Below, piece by piece: positions 26,601-41,600 of a DNA stretch of 64,000 nucleotides (the first letter of the stretch is position 1; the number at the start of each line of letters is the position of its first letter). The notes under the pieces were generated by a model. The model was given only the letters and a program-made list of their open reading frames with translations. It searched no databases and was not told the origin of the DNA. The translations under genes were made by a program, and so were the position numbers. The stretch is from Cliona cf. orientalis (taxonomy: Eukaryota; Porifera; Demospongiae; Clionaida; Clionaidae), in contig OZ005695.1 in NCBI GenBank assembly GCA_963930775.1, forward strand, positions 5,208,001 through 5,272,000, given 5' to 3'.

Positions 26601-29600
26601 AGGAAATCAAACACCGTATTTTCCTGCCATTAAGCGCACACATTATATCTCCACAGGAAGATAATCCGTGCTTAATAGTGACATGTATCTAGTAGCGAGA
26701 TAACCTAACAAAAAAATAGCTACATCCAAGAACGCATGCGCATTCAAGGACATGTTTATGCTGCTCATTGCTGCACTCCGACCAGCGCGCTCACTGCTTT
26801 AAAAACCTGAGAATCGACAGTATAGCCATCATGATTTCGACCAACTCGAAAAGGCTTGAACACTGAGCTAGCAAGCAACCATGCAAGTATCAGCAGGGAC
26901 GTAGCCAGAATTTCCTGAGGGATTTCTTAGCAGTGCGAAAAATTTTAACGACCACACCATCAAATTAACAATCACCATTTTCAGCAAGAGTTTGCTAGAT
27001 ACTCGAGATTTTGGCAGGGAAAGGCACGAAAGGAGGAGATCTAGGCTCAGTTTCAAGAGATTTTAGTGCCTGCTTATTGAATCCGGAAATCAACGGGGTT
27101 CCTAATAGCTAAATCATACTAAGATCATACTGAATATGACTGCCCGGGGGGGGGGGGGGGTGCGGGAAGGGGGTGGTGGATTTCTGGGCAACAAAGAAAC
27201 AACTAAGCTACGCCCATGATCAAGGTCAAGGGTCACATGTGCTTATATGCAAAATGTGCCTGATAGAGAGTGCTTAGGCCGCATGTGCTTATTAGTGTCA
27301 GAGTATGGGCTTAATGTGGCTAGTAACGAGAAATGTGGCTGGGAAGAATTAACTGATACATGAAATAAACAATAATAATATGATAATCAGCTTTTAGCAA
27401 CTGCATTATGTTGAACTAATTATTAACCCTCGGTGCATGCGCGAGGGTTACAGTAGTTGTTCTGCGTGCGAGTGAGCATAGATTATATATTCCAGGGTCT
27501 ATGGAGTGAGTGAGTGAGTGAGTGTGTGTGTCTGTTACTGCACTAGCTGCTATGTACCTGTTTTATACATTGAAAACAAGGTACCATTAGGCTTTTCGTG
27601 GTAGATACAATATATGCATTGTGTGGATTTCGTTGAAAATAGTAGCCGCTTCAATTCAAGAAGATTAGTGTGTAGCTCAAGCGATGATTCTTATAACTCG
27701 ACTAACTTATCACTAGTCACAGTAGGCTATCAACAAACTACGCTTCTTGGCTTAATTTACTTTGTACTAGATCTGGCATGCATGTGGTACTATTACGTAA
27801 TACCGTGTAATCAGTAATGCATGCTTGTGAATGTGGTTATAGTTACTCTCTGCAACACTGCTAGCAGCAACAGAATGTTGCAGGCTTAGCTTGCAAATTG
27901 GCAACATGTAGTACTAGTCACTACTGCAGCAATAAATCTCACAGCACCAAAGGGTTTAGTACCAATGGTGTTCATTCATTAAGTACTAGGTGAATAAATT
28001 GGTTGACCTGCGGGATGCCTTATACCCATACAGTTTGCAGAATTATGATGCAAGGGTTTAGTTGCATCGGCACATTGTTACGGTATTATTTGCCAGCAAC
28101 GTTCAAATGTAGAATCTGATTTAGATTTTGTCCTTTGCATTGCATTCCTTTGCGCTACTTTCTTGAGTGAAAAATTGACCAAAATTTTGGGTGCTTCACA
28201 AGTAGAACCCAAAACAATGCAAGGAGCTTGCATCATAATAATATTATTATGAATTGAGCCTTATAGGTGTCAAAGTAATTTAGCAACTTTCAATGGTCTA
28301 GGAGCAATCTTTGGTCAAAATAATTATGGCACCGTTAACAATTACATCAACACAGATGTGTGAGAGTCTGTATGATAATATTATAATATTTAATCTATAC
28401 TTTTAATGAATAGCTCCATCACTGTCTGTACTGCGAATTGGTTCAATGGAAGTTGGAGCTCTTTTGAATGATGCATACAAGGAGTATGAAGTGAGTATAA
28501 GAGTAATATTTGTGTTACTGTAAAGTCTGGTTAATAAGTGCTCATATTATTTTTCAGTATAAGTGCATACTTCCTTCCTGTTGTATAATGGGCGCATGCG
28601 CCCAATATAGATCACAGTAATATAGTCACGGTTTGATCAAGAGTTGTCCATGCTCTGAATGGCTATAGAATTTGTTCACCAACCTATTTTCGGATAACCA
28701 GCTGCACAAGATTGGCTATACTCAACATTCCACTGAGATGGGTTCGGACTCTTGACCTCGACTTCGAAGCGAGTCTCCGCCAAAGAAGGCAGCTATTTTT
28801 TTCCAGTTTTCTTTTAGCGATAGCTTCCTATCATACTTCCATGAACTATTACAGAGCTTTTTCCAAGAATCACTGTGTTTATATTATAACTTGCTAGCTT
28901 TGTATTGAGTGCTTGAACGTACCTTTTCTCATGCACTATATTGGATAATGCTAAGATAATTTAAAACATTGAGGGACAAGCCTTCACTCACAGCATAGGT
29001 AGCATATAGAGGGGCAGGATTATGCTCAGAGTGAGTGTACTATAATTGGCAAGCTGGATACATGTAGGTAACTGCATGCATGTATTATTTACATGTATGT
29101 ACAAGTATGTTTAATGTCACAGTCATGGGATAATGTGGCTAGCATGCATGATCAGGTATTTAATAACAGTACATGCTCACAAACATAGCCCATTAGTACC
29201 GTGCGCATGCGCAGATGGAAGCAGTTGCAGAGGCCACACCCCTCCAACTAAGTGTGCAATGGCGACATTCTCGCTCTGCTCGAACGTCGTTACCAGACTA
29301 CAGATATGACAAAGAACAGACCTTGCCTCTCGCTTCGCTCGAGGCTCTGTGGCAAGCACCAGCGCCTACTTAGCAAGCCGGCCTCTTGAAACGATCGGTG
29401 CGAAAATGCGATCGACAAAATGCATCTCTAGCTGTAGCTATGGCCCGAGGCATTAAGGCCACTCTTCTTTGTGCACACGGCCCTACAGTTCTGACCAATC
29501 CTCAGCCTTGTAGTGTGGAGTTTCTCTCCGCCCACGCCGCGCGTTCATAGCAACCGGGCGCTTTCAAGACGCGTATCCATGCCCTCATGTAATGACACGG

Positions 29601-32600
29601 ACTATATAAGAAAATTGTTGCTCTGAAAAATATTTTTCGTTGTCTATGTATGGCAAAATATCTTGCCATTGGTATTGGCGAAGTTTAAATTCGGTGATTT
29701 GAATGCTTGCTGCCATGCATTAAGTTCAATTGGCAACTTCTACTTTGGCGATCTATACCGAATTCGCCTAATTGCCAAATTAAAAACCTGGCCAAAGTTT
29801 CCTGCTATACGGTACACTATTGAAATTAATGAATAGGCCAAGGGACGAGACTATTGAAACCTCAACACTTAACAGTAGGCTTGCATATACACTGCCATAA
29901 TATAGCGGGGAAAGTTCGAGGGAGAAAACCTTCGCGAATTTCACGATTTTACATTTTACAGCCACCCACGAAAGCTTTCTCCACATCCATTATGTGATCC
30001 GTTTAATATTCCATTCTCCACGAAATGCTCCCTTCCTAGTGATCCACAAAAGTTTTCAACATTTCCCGCTATAATATAGTCACAGAGTTCGTTGTCAATC
30101 GCAGCCTCAGCTCAACAGCCGTGCTGCTCAGAGCGTTCAGGAACAGAGGCAGCTATCCTTACAACGAAGGCGCATAGTAGCGTCTAGGCTACTGGAAATG
30201 AGTGCGCGTCAACGTGAGAGACTAGCCATAGAATCGGCAGAAGAGAGAGAGGCTAGCCTACAAGCATGCATCCTGCAGCCTATAGTTGCATGGGTGTGAT
30301 GCAACATAAATATGCTCACTGTTGCTCAGGCTCGCCCCACAATGCTGTGCATTTCCCTAGTTTGGTGTCCTGAGCAAGGACTTATTCTTGGATAGGCCGG
30401 TGCTCTTACGTATGATAAATTCAAAAGATCAACGTACCAGCTTCAATATAATATTATGCTATTAAATTTTTTGTACTGCATGAGCTCCCATCCGGGCTGA
30501 AGTTGTGTTATATTATTATGTTGAAGCACTCATAGGTGCTATTCCCAGACACTATGGTAATAACATATCCATACTGAAGTATGCAAACAGTTATGCAATA
30601 TGAGCTGTGGGAGTCAGGGAAGATTGGTAGGCATAGATTTTTTTTGTCCATGCTGATGCTGTAGGGAGATGAAAGTCATAAAGCTGATGAATATATTCGA
30701 TTCATCAAAGATCGTTTGCCGGATGCTGTAATGCAGTGCATTAAAGCTGCTGGGGAAGAGTTCATTCCAAAGATTCAACAAAGTCTTCTTATGGTAAACT
30801 ATATTATTATGTCATTCGATTATTACCTTTACAAGTGGACATATCTTATGCAGTCAGCAAACTTTGGAAAGGGTTTCTTGGGTCCTGATGTACCACTTGA
30901 GGTTGTGAATGAATTTGTAGAGATGTGTCATCAACTACGTGTCCTTAACAGCGTCAGGGATAGTAATATAGGAATACCTGTCACTTTTAGACAGTATCCT
31001 CAGCAATTTTGTAATGATAATAGGTAACCATAAACCTTGTGGCTGTGAATACCCTTGACTGTATTGTAGGTACTATCGTCTGTCAACAGGTGTGCTTATT
31101 GATAGGTGAGATTTCAGCCATTCATTCCATAAATGTGCATCATGAAGCATGCTTGTGTGAAACATACCTCACATCCACCAAGATCATGCTTGTATTCAAT
31201 CTCTTATCTATGTACATGTGTAGACTAATAAACCGTGGTCTTTACCCACTTGCTGTTGAAATCTGCTCATATCTGAAGCTACCTCCTGAAGAAGGTGAAG
31301 TAAAAGTTCTGAGACAATGGGCCCTAAGAAAGGTACATGTATGTATCTGATGGTGAACTAGTCTCATTCCCAGACCCCACCACACACACGAGGAAAGGGT
31401 CTGGGGACATTGGTGCTGATTCTTGGTTCTGCAAGCTCAGCAATCATGTGATTATTTGCATGTATTTGTATCGTATCATATTATGCAGTCATATGATGGT
31501 GCGCAAGACCAAGAAAATGCTTCAATATCTCCAGACCCTTTCCCACTTTAGGGTGGTATCTGGGAACGAGACTAATGGTGAACTGGTCAGTTTGTGACTA
31601 CCTAATTACACACTATAGTCTTTGACCATCTTGGCTGCCAGGCTTGATGGCTTTTTTACCCTGCGCGCATGCGCAAGGGGTAAAATAATCGGTCATGTTA
31701 TTGTTGTCATTGTTGTTGTTAGCAGAAAAATTGCCATATCTTGAGGTCTAGGCACCTGAGCGACTTGTAAGCACAATGAATCAGTCGCATTTAATGAAAA
31801 ACGGGCTTCAGTGTGTTTCGAATTGAGGGATATGGTCCACGAGCGTCATAAATAGTGCCTTTTTGTTAGCCTTTGTAACCATGCCTATCGACAGTGCCCA
31901 CTCAATGCATTATGCATACAGGCCTTGTGCTTTCTGCTCATGTGCATAACACCGAATACTGTGGACTGGTAAAGGTCGTCAATAATGCTAGTGGCACACG
32001 CTTGGCTGGTAGCTATTCGAAGACTGGAATGCAAAGCCCCATCGAATCGGAATGTAAGACACCTATATCTACCTAGTCTACTTCTGGTGCAGAGAGAATT
32101 AGTGGTGTTTTGGCTAATATCACCAAGAGCCTATGGGATCTATAAGCCCTTGATACAACCAAGCAGCAACAAAAGCAGATCTATAGATTGCACAATGTGC
32201 GTGCAGGGTATGTGCTCTACAGAGCTCTAGTTTGCTGACTCATTTATTATGATGTTAGCATGTGATTGGCAAATGCCCATGCGTGTACCAGACGGTTCAT
32301 GCTTGTGTTGGCGAACATGACTGCATGCAGGCAACCGTACCAAGGGTTTGCTGTGGTAGTGCTTTGTTTATATTGCAATGAGAAAGTGTACTAGAGTTGT
32401 GATAGCATTGATTCAATATGGCTTGACAAAGAAAACAAGGAAAATTATATATTCTTGCTGCAAACATAGTAGCATTAGTTCATGGTACTGGATAACCATA
32501 TTGCAATGAACACCACTGGTGTAAAACCCTTGGCGCTGTGAGATTTATTGCACTATTAAAGAACAGAGTACGGCTAGTCGACATGTTGCAGATTTATAAG

Positions 32601-35600
32601 CCAGCAACACTGGTGGAATTGTAGAGAGTAACTTAACCACACACAGATTGCACAGCATTACGTAATAGTACCACGTGCATGCCAGATCAGCAGGTCTAGT
32701 ACAAAGTAAAGCCAAGAAGCGTAGTTGATAGCCTACAGTGATTAGTGATGAGTTGGTCAAGTTGCAAGAACTATCGGAACTATCGCTAGACCTACACACT
32801 AATCTTCTTGAAATGAAGCAGTTGCCGTCACTTTCGTCGATTGAGAACTCAACAAGAAGCGAAAAAGGCAGCGGTGGTCAGCAAATGTCGCCAAAACTTT
32901 TGAACAAAGCGTTTTCAACAAAATCCACACAATTTAGATCTTGAAACTACCACGAAAAGCCTAATGGCACCTTGTTTTCAACATATAAAACAGGTATATA
33001 GCAGCTAGTGCAGAAACAGACACACACAGAACGACTACCGTACCCCTCGCACATGCGCCGAGGGTTAATAATAACAATATCAGAGAGGACACCCTATAGT
33101 AGGACAATCCTTTCCTATTACATACCATATGTCACATTAGAAACTTGGTACAATTTGAAATACTTAAAAAGTATGCAAGAAGAACTCAACATTGTTAGGC
33201 CAAATAGTATTGTGACAGGCAATCTCCAGTTGGAGTAGAACTGCGTTGTGAAATTTCAAGTGAATATAAATTTTTATCAACGGATATCAGTTTGAGCATA
33301 GTACAGTGGTCCCTCCTTTGAGAGACCCCTCTAGTGAGAGACCACCTCTTATTAAGAACCAAAAATTGCATGCACAAAACCACTCTACATACAAACAGCC
33401 CTCTGGTCAAAGACCACCTCTAGAACCCAACCAAAGACCACCAATTATGTGGAAATTAAAGACCATCACTGATCTCGACTAGAGCTCTGTAGATCAAATA
33501 CCCCACGTGCACATTGCACAATCTGTAGATCTACTTTGGAATGGAATTTTGCCACAGTAATGCACCCCTGGAAAGAGAAAAGTTCTCATATTGGAAGAGG
33601 AGTGGTTCATCGGGCTAAAATATCCCTGTGACTGACTGGAGGTTGAAAAGTAGTAAACACTCATTTCTTTCTTACGAATATGGGTACCAAGCAACTAATT
33701 TTCATATAAATTATGTACGGCATAATACAACCCACTCTTGCAAAGCTCCACCTATTGCTCCACCCTCCTCTGGTGGAAGACCACCTCGTTTGGGAGACCA
33801 TTTTCATTTGGATTCAAGTGCGGTCTCTCAAAAGAGGGACCACTGTAAATAGTTACCACTCAAATTGTGCACTGTACATGTAGATGTACATTATCAGTAA
33901 CAAGCTTAAGCATGTACCAAACTGCTTTTTTCCCTAATGCTATGTACACTATGGACGATATTGGCGTCGGATGTAGGTTAAAGATATGGAAGAATCAGAT
34001 GACTTTGTTGCAGATTTAATAATTAGGAAGGTAAAGGATTCAAGTGTTGTTGTATCATTTGCTGAGGTTGCAAGAGAAGCAAAGGCAAGAAATAGGAACC
34101 GCCTTGCTGCACAGGTACTATAATATAATTGCCTAAATGGACCATTATTGTAATATTTATCTTGAGAGGGTCGTACACAGGAGACAAAAACATGATCATG
34201 AGGATATTCCATTCTTATTTCAGTTACTGGATCACGAAGTGCATGCCAAAGATCAGGTGCCTTTGCTGATTGAAATGAAGAAGGCTGATGTTGCTCTTGA
34301 TAAGGCTATTGAAAGTGGTGACCCACAACTTGGTAAAACAACACAATAAAACATGTTGATTTGGTGAACGAAGCACTGTAGCATGGGTTTGTGTTGATCG
34401 TTACAATTATAATATGATGTGTTCCTTTTTCATTGTAGTGTATAGGGTACTGGAAGAATTGAAGTATAAACACTATAGCTCACAGATGGAACGTTATCTA
34501 CAACTCTTTCACCACCGTCCTGTAGCAGCATCACTATACAGAAAGGTATTGTTTAAGGGGCGGTTAATTGATAATTTCCTTATTGGTATTTTGACTCTCT
34601 AGCTATGTAGAGAAATTGATCAAGACCAGCTTTTAAATCTCTACCGGCAAGAAAGTGATTTCCTTGAGGCTGGATGTCTTCTGTTTGCTCAAAGCTTTGA
34701 ACGCGAGGTAATGTGGCTGGATGAGTTGTTTGATGCAAAATTTCGATGACATATTATTCATAGGACAGGCGATAAGGTACATGTACTTAGTATTCAGTCA
34801 CTTGCAGAGTGGGTGGGCATGGCTTGGGTGGGATTTGTGACCACATTAATCATTTTGGTAGCTGCGTCAAAGAAGTATGTCTATTGAAGGCATAGGGGCC
34901 TGCTATGCTCAAAGGGCCTGGAGAGGCCTATGCATTAATTGGCATTAATTGTTAACACATACAAAGTACATAGAAGTATCACCAATGAGAGCAGGTGGTA
35001 AAAAGTCTCCCGAGTGCATGCAATTGTAGGCACACACATAACGTTAATACACATGGATGTGGCAAGGGAAATTTTCAATGAGCTCCAGAATCCAGATGCA
35101 CCTATTAGTGTGTTTTTGTGTAATCCAGGTGCCGCTACTATTCGGGGTATTACTTCTGTTTGATAGGATATGGGCTGGTCACACCCAGTAATTTAGTCTG
35201 AAATATGTGTATGTCAATTGATCTTTACAGCCTAACAAGCTCAAGCTTTCCTAACATTATCTGTGTGTACATGTAACTAGATGTGCAAGGATATGTCTAT
35301 CACTCCTTTGACCATTCATTTAATTCAATGTACAGATATGCTCCTTTTATTAACCCTCGGTGCATGTGCAAGGGATATGGTAGTTGTTCTGTGTGCGTCT
35401 GTGATATATACACATTTGTGAGTCTAAAATGTGGTTTGAAAATGTTCCTTACAGCCTTCGAAACACATACATTGCGTGGATTTCGCTGAAGATGCTTCAT
35501 CTCTAGTTTAGGCGTCATTAATTTTGCTGATGCTACACATGACACTCAGCCTTCTATTTACCGTATTACCTCTAATTTAATGGACACCAGAAAAATAATT

Positions 35601-38600
35601 ATTTTGGCCAATGTCCGCTATAATTAGAAAATAGTTGGCGTTCGAAGTGTCCAATGAATTAGAACACGCTTTCACGCATGCGCATTTGGTCAAATGGATG
35701 TGCGATCAAGCAGCTGCAGAGATTGAGAAAATGAGACGGTACCTGGAGCTCCCTGTTCATGATGGGAAAGAGAACAACTTGCCTCCTTCATACACTGATA
35801 TGGGTATAGGTAGCGCGCTAATGCGAGCTGTCTGCATTAGAACAACGATGTCCGGATAATTAGAACAATAATTCAAACTTCATTGACTGTCCGGTGTAAT
35901 TAGAGGTAAAAAAATAATTTAAAATGGTGTCCAGATAATTAGAGATGTCTGTTAAATTAGAGGCAATATGATATATGTAAAGTCATAGTGTGAGCACCAG
36001 TGGGACATGTACAATATGTACGTATTGAACCTTCAGCGCATGTGCGAGGGTTACAGTAGTCATTTTGTACACATTTAAGGCTATCTGCTACCAAGCTAAC
36101 AGCAACGTATACAAAAAGTGCCTCTAGACTTCTTTTGGCATTTTCAAGATACCGTATGTATTCGAATAGAAGCCACATCCCGAATAGTAGCCGCCCTCGA
36201 ATAGTAGCTGCACGCATGCGTGAACACAATAAAGTGGGTGTGGCCACGTTCGCACGCCATAAACGATGGTCAGTTCAAGGCAAAAGCATGACAGAAGACA
36301 TCCCTGGCTTGGTTCTGCTGCTGTTTTTCGATCATAATAACTCGTCTATTCGAAAAGTAGTCCTGAAAAACTAGTCCATCACAACAAGATACCACCGGAT
36401 CGGCGCAAAGGTATCCCTCCGAAATAAATAAAAGCTGTCCTCGAATAAGAGTCACCCTCGATTAGTAGCCGCACTCCAGCAAGGCTGAAATTAATAGTAG
36501 CCGTGGCTACTATTTGAATAAATACGGTATGGTATGTATTATGTGGATTTCGTAGAAAACACTTCATTCAAAAGTGACCACTACTACCTTCTCTGCTTCT
36601 TTACAAGCTCTTAAATAAAAGAGAACAGCTGTCTCTTCATTTCAAGAAGGCTAGTGCAGTGTTCTCGCTAAAGCGTGGTAGAGTGGCGCCCCACCATGCT
36701 ATAGAACGTGAAAAGGGGTGGGGTTCTGATGTCATGATCCTGCATACAAGCTGTAGCAATAGTACTGGAGTACATAAGAGCATTTGCTAGACAGTGCTAA
36801 GTGTGGAAGTACTGGAGTACATACAGTATTTGCTAGACAGTGTAGCCAAGCTGCAGACAGTATAATCAACTACATGTTACTTGATTCATAATAATAGTTA
36901 AAAGTAAGGATCTTAGTATACCCTCCCCCCCCCAAACTCTATAAAAAAACGTTTTGGCTAGAACACTGCATGACTGGACTGATTTATCACTGGTCACAGT
37001 ATGTAGGATATCAACTATGCTTTCTTGATTATAAATCGTTTCATCCAAGCTTCAAGTATTAACATGACTTTTTTAGTGCCTTTGGTTGCTAGGGTTGATA
37101 GACAATACTTGATACAATTTTACACATGCACAGTATCCTGCATGCCGCTTTGCATAAATCTAATGCATGTGCATGTGCAACAATACGTAAGCACTCATGG
37201 GCTATGGCTCGATCAGTGACCTTGTACCACACAATCTGTTACATAGGATGTATCTATACAAAATTTATACAAAAAAGTTTCTTAACATCAGAATTCAGTA
37301 TTATGGCAACATGGCAACTGCTTTTCTTTGTCTTGGCCAAAAAGCAACAAACACCTATCCACACACCAGGTGCATTGTTTAATTTAATCCTTGGTTGTAG
37401 TAGTGCATGTACCTGATAAGTTGATCACTATTAGTACATGGCCTTATGTAGAACACTTAAACAATAGTGATTGTTCATACAGTGTAGTCCACTTAAATCG
37501 AATCTTAAAATCCATGAAAAATATTTGAATTAAACGAAAATTTGAATTACAGAGATCCATATAAACCACTGTATTGAGACCCTGTAATGCTTATTAGTGG
37601 AGCATTCAGAAGCTTTAGAATTGTGCTGAGAGTGATTTAGGTAATAGACACTTATAGTTTCATATCTCAAGGAGGATTGTATTGATCTCCATGTGATCTA
37701 TGTTCTATATTTATATAAATATTGTACTTTTGTATGCTAAAGCTGCCTATAATTTTTCTAATTAAGAGAAAAGACCAATTCAAATTTATGTATTAGCTCT
37801 ATGTAGGGAATCTGAAAGAATTTGAATTAGACGAAAATTCGTCTTAAGCGGATTTGAATTAAGTGGACTACACTGTATTATGCTAATGCAAGCACTCATT
37901 AACTTGCAAAATTTTGCATCAATAACTTAATTTGTGAAATGTACTCACAGAGTACCTTACGTTCATTAGTATTCTCTATCTACAGGATACAGTTGACACA
38001 AAACGTTGCTTGTCTGAAGCCAACAAAGAATTCAAAGATGGACAGCACTTATTTAATCACAAGGTATACACGAAGTAGTAAGGGCGAGCCCAACAAACAC
38101 CACACGTGATGTCATTATGTGCCATCTGTCTTCACACGGTTTGGTAGTCCTTCAGTGACATTGCCACCTATAGGCTAGCACTGGCATGCACACACTGCAG
38201 TTAGAGGAGAAACAATCGGACACAGGTATATGTACAAGCCAAGTTAATTCTGAGAGAAAAGAAGAATTGGCTTCAGGTCCAGCAGCTGTACAGTAGAGAA
38301 AGGATGGGCTAAGGCTCATTCATTTCATTGGAACGTGTGTGAAATTGGATGACTCAATACCGTATAGCCAGAAATATTGGCATGAATTAAATTTGGCGGT
38401 TAAGCCTAAAATCGCTATTGCAAGAATATTGGAGGATTTAAAGTTGGCAGTTCAGTACGGGATTGCCATACGTATATTATATGCGAGTAGGAAATTTTGG
38501 CGGATTTTAACTTGGCGGTTGTAATCTAGACCACCAAACCGCCAAATTTAATTCCTCACCAAATTTTCCGGCTATACGGTAATAAGAAAAACCGGAGTGT

Positions 38601-41600
38601 AGAGATTGAGGATCAATGAGAGTGAAAGACTACCTATAATAATATGGTGAAACACCATAGGGTCGATCAACTTACAGATTGCATAGTGTAACAGGAGCAG
38701 GCCAGGGTGGGCTAGGTGTGAGATGCTATCTGTAGAGAGCTGGAACTAGGGACAACTGGATAACTTTTGAAAGTATCAGAACGAATGCACTCACCTTCCT
38801 GCAAAGTCGCACACAAAACCATAGATACGTAGATACTTAACTTAAGACTACGTAAGGCTGCTCAAGAGAATCTTATCATTCTACTGGCTTGTCATTTTCA
38901 ACTTGACTCTGTTTATTAGCTATGACTAGGATCAAGTGTATATATATGCGAGGTAGTATTAATGCTGCTATATCTTGATAATGTATGCAAATATGATGAT
39001 CTTTACAAATAAAGTGCGGCTAGTGAGCATCAAAATGTTAATGCGGGCGGGGATGACAAACTAAAAATAATTAATCTTGATTAGTCATGATCACATGTAC
39101 ACATGTAGAGTACCATAATACGTAAAACTTTCATGGGAAAATTTTCACCAAGCCTATAGCTCTGATGAAATTCACATACATGGTAAACTTGTATTTGTGC
39201 GGTGCTCATGAAGGCTTGCCCAATTGAATCAGATTTTTATGGGCCATAACATAGGCTGTTGAAGAACATCAAAAGCTAATGAAGGATCAAATTGAAATTG
39301 ATAGAAAAACAGGGCTGAATGTTCAAGGATGTACTCTGTTTGAAACAATATTTGAGGTATACATGTACGTACATTGAATTAATGTGCAAGATTATCTTGA
39401 TTTAATCATCATTTAAAGTGCCTGAAGAATCGCCAAGTTAAGTTTGCTGAACAACTACGGAAAGATTTCAAAATTTCGGACAATCAGTAAGTGGTAATTA
39501 GCAGAAATTTGGGATTTTAAAAAGTACCAATAATATAATCAGTATCATTAATTCTCTGGATTTGATTCAGCATGTGGTCATCTCATTTGTACCAGTTGTG
39601 TAATGACAGGCAATGAAGCCACACTGTAGTGTGCACTGCGCTACTGGTATATATGACGTTGTCACTTACTTGCTCTCAGACGCGTTCAAGGTTAACATAG
39701 GCACCATGGACATAAGCACAAAATACTCGATGCACATTCTCATGCCTGGGCCACAGGCCATATATGTATGCTGTTCTTTAAGTTAGTAAATTGCAGATTC
39801 ACACTTGTGCTTTTGCAATTGGCTATAAATGCTGAACCAAGTGTAAACCAGAGACAAGTATTAAGGTTGCATAGAAGGATTATTAAAGGGGGACAGAAAT
39901 ACTTGTCAATCACAGTCAGCTCAACCGTGTTAAGAGCAGCTAGGAAGGCGATAGAACTAGACACTATGTGGAGAGTATTACTGGGTAGATACACAGCAAC
40001 TATGACCGTTGTGGTCTACATGGATTTAGTGTCCATGGCCTATGGCTTTTTGAGTCTCTCTACTCAGATTATGTCCAATCCAACAGAGCCTTTCACTTGC
40101 CCCAAATAGGCCCTGCATGTCTCTAGCACTGCACATAGTCATCAGCAATACATTGTTATACTGACAAGACTGTCACTATGCTATCACAGAATGAATGATA
40201 TGATTATTACTAGGGAAATGCACAACATTGTGGGGTGAGCCTGAGCGACAGTGAGCGTGCAACTGATTTGTGCCATGCCCGACTATAAACTAGGGGCTGC
40301 AGGATGCACGCTCGCAGCCTGGCCTGTCACGTGATATTTGGACCCCCGAAATATGTGGACCCCCCATGCAGACCCTGAAGACTAACCCTGCCATACAGAC
40401 CCTGGAAACTAACCCTGCTAACCATTTATACCCACAACCCAGTCCCTGACCCTTCTGAATCTCTGCTATAGTTGATAACATGCATGGGGGTCCATATATT
40501 TCAAAACTATAAAGGCCAGGGGGTCCAAATTTATCGTGACAGGCCTCTTTCTCTTCTATCAACTCTGTGGCTAGTAAATTCTGTCCCTTACTCTTGGCCA
40601 CTGTTGAGCTGAGGCTCCGACTTACGACTAACTCTGTCTCGCTCTTGCCTCCTACCCTCTGAAGCCTCAGTTCTGAGCTTTTCACTGGTATATGCGTTAT
40701 AGTGATAGCCTAGCACACATGAATATAAATTTACAAGTCATTGAATTAGAGCAGCATATATGATGGACGTTGGGCGGGGCGCAACTAAGGACTGATGTAC
40801 CATATGTCTCATTCACACAGTTCATACCCGTTTATGTGGGGCTCGCCCCAATTACTCTTTTCACCCAGGCTCTCTCCTCCTCTTTATCTATAATTTGCAT
40901 ATAGAAACAATATTATGCATATGAGAAACTAAGAGCATCCATGGGGATGAGGCTAGCAGGGTTTTATCGGGGGGGGGGGGGGGGGGGGGGAGTGGGAACC
41001 TTCCCCCCCCTCAACTCCCTTACTTCCCCCTATACATTTAACTTTAATTAAATCAAGAGTACCAGGTATAATATTATAATAAAGAGAGAGGGAGAGTATC
41101 CTACTTCACTATGGGCCTGTGTTACCCAGGGTCATGACCTTTGTAATCATATTCACAAGCTTGAGGCCTCACTCCTAGCTGTTTGTAGCTAAATCTCGTA
41201 TACAATGCAGGTTGCTATGTGATGTTATAGGACAACCTGTGAAACCACTTTGTATGTGAATGTCATTACAAAGGTCATGATTCCATCAAGGATTATAACG
41301 GTACCATAGTAAAGTAGGATACCTGCCCTCCTTCTCTATTGATTAAAATTTAATATGTAACAATGAATCACAAAATCATACAACTAGCATTTCATTTTCA
41401 TTAAAAAAAATTACATGAAAACACTCCAGCAATTTAAAAAATTCTACATCCCAAGGAACTTGGCGTGCTACATGTACATATGCCCACTCACTTATCCCCA
41501 AATTTTGCCGCTACATGACTATTGTTTCTTAAACAGATTCTGGTGGGTGAAAATTAGAGCTCTAGCCCAAGTAGGAGATTATGAGGAGCTTGAGAAGTTT

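Noticed and set aside
40290-40685. 131-codon minus ORF
   Set aside because: It spans a MITE with inverted GGACCCCC ends and internal short repeats; the repeated residues come from the DNA repeats.
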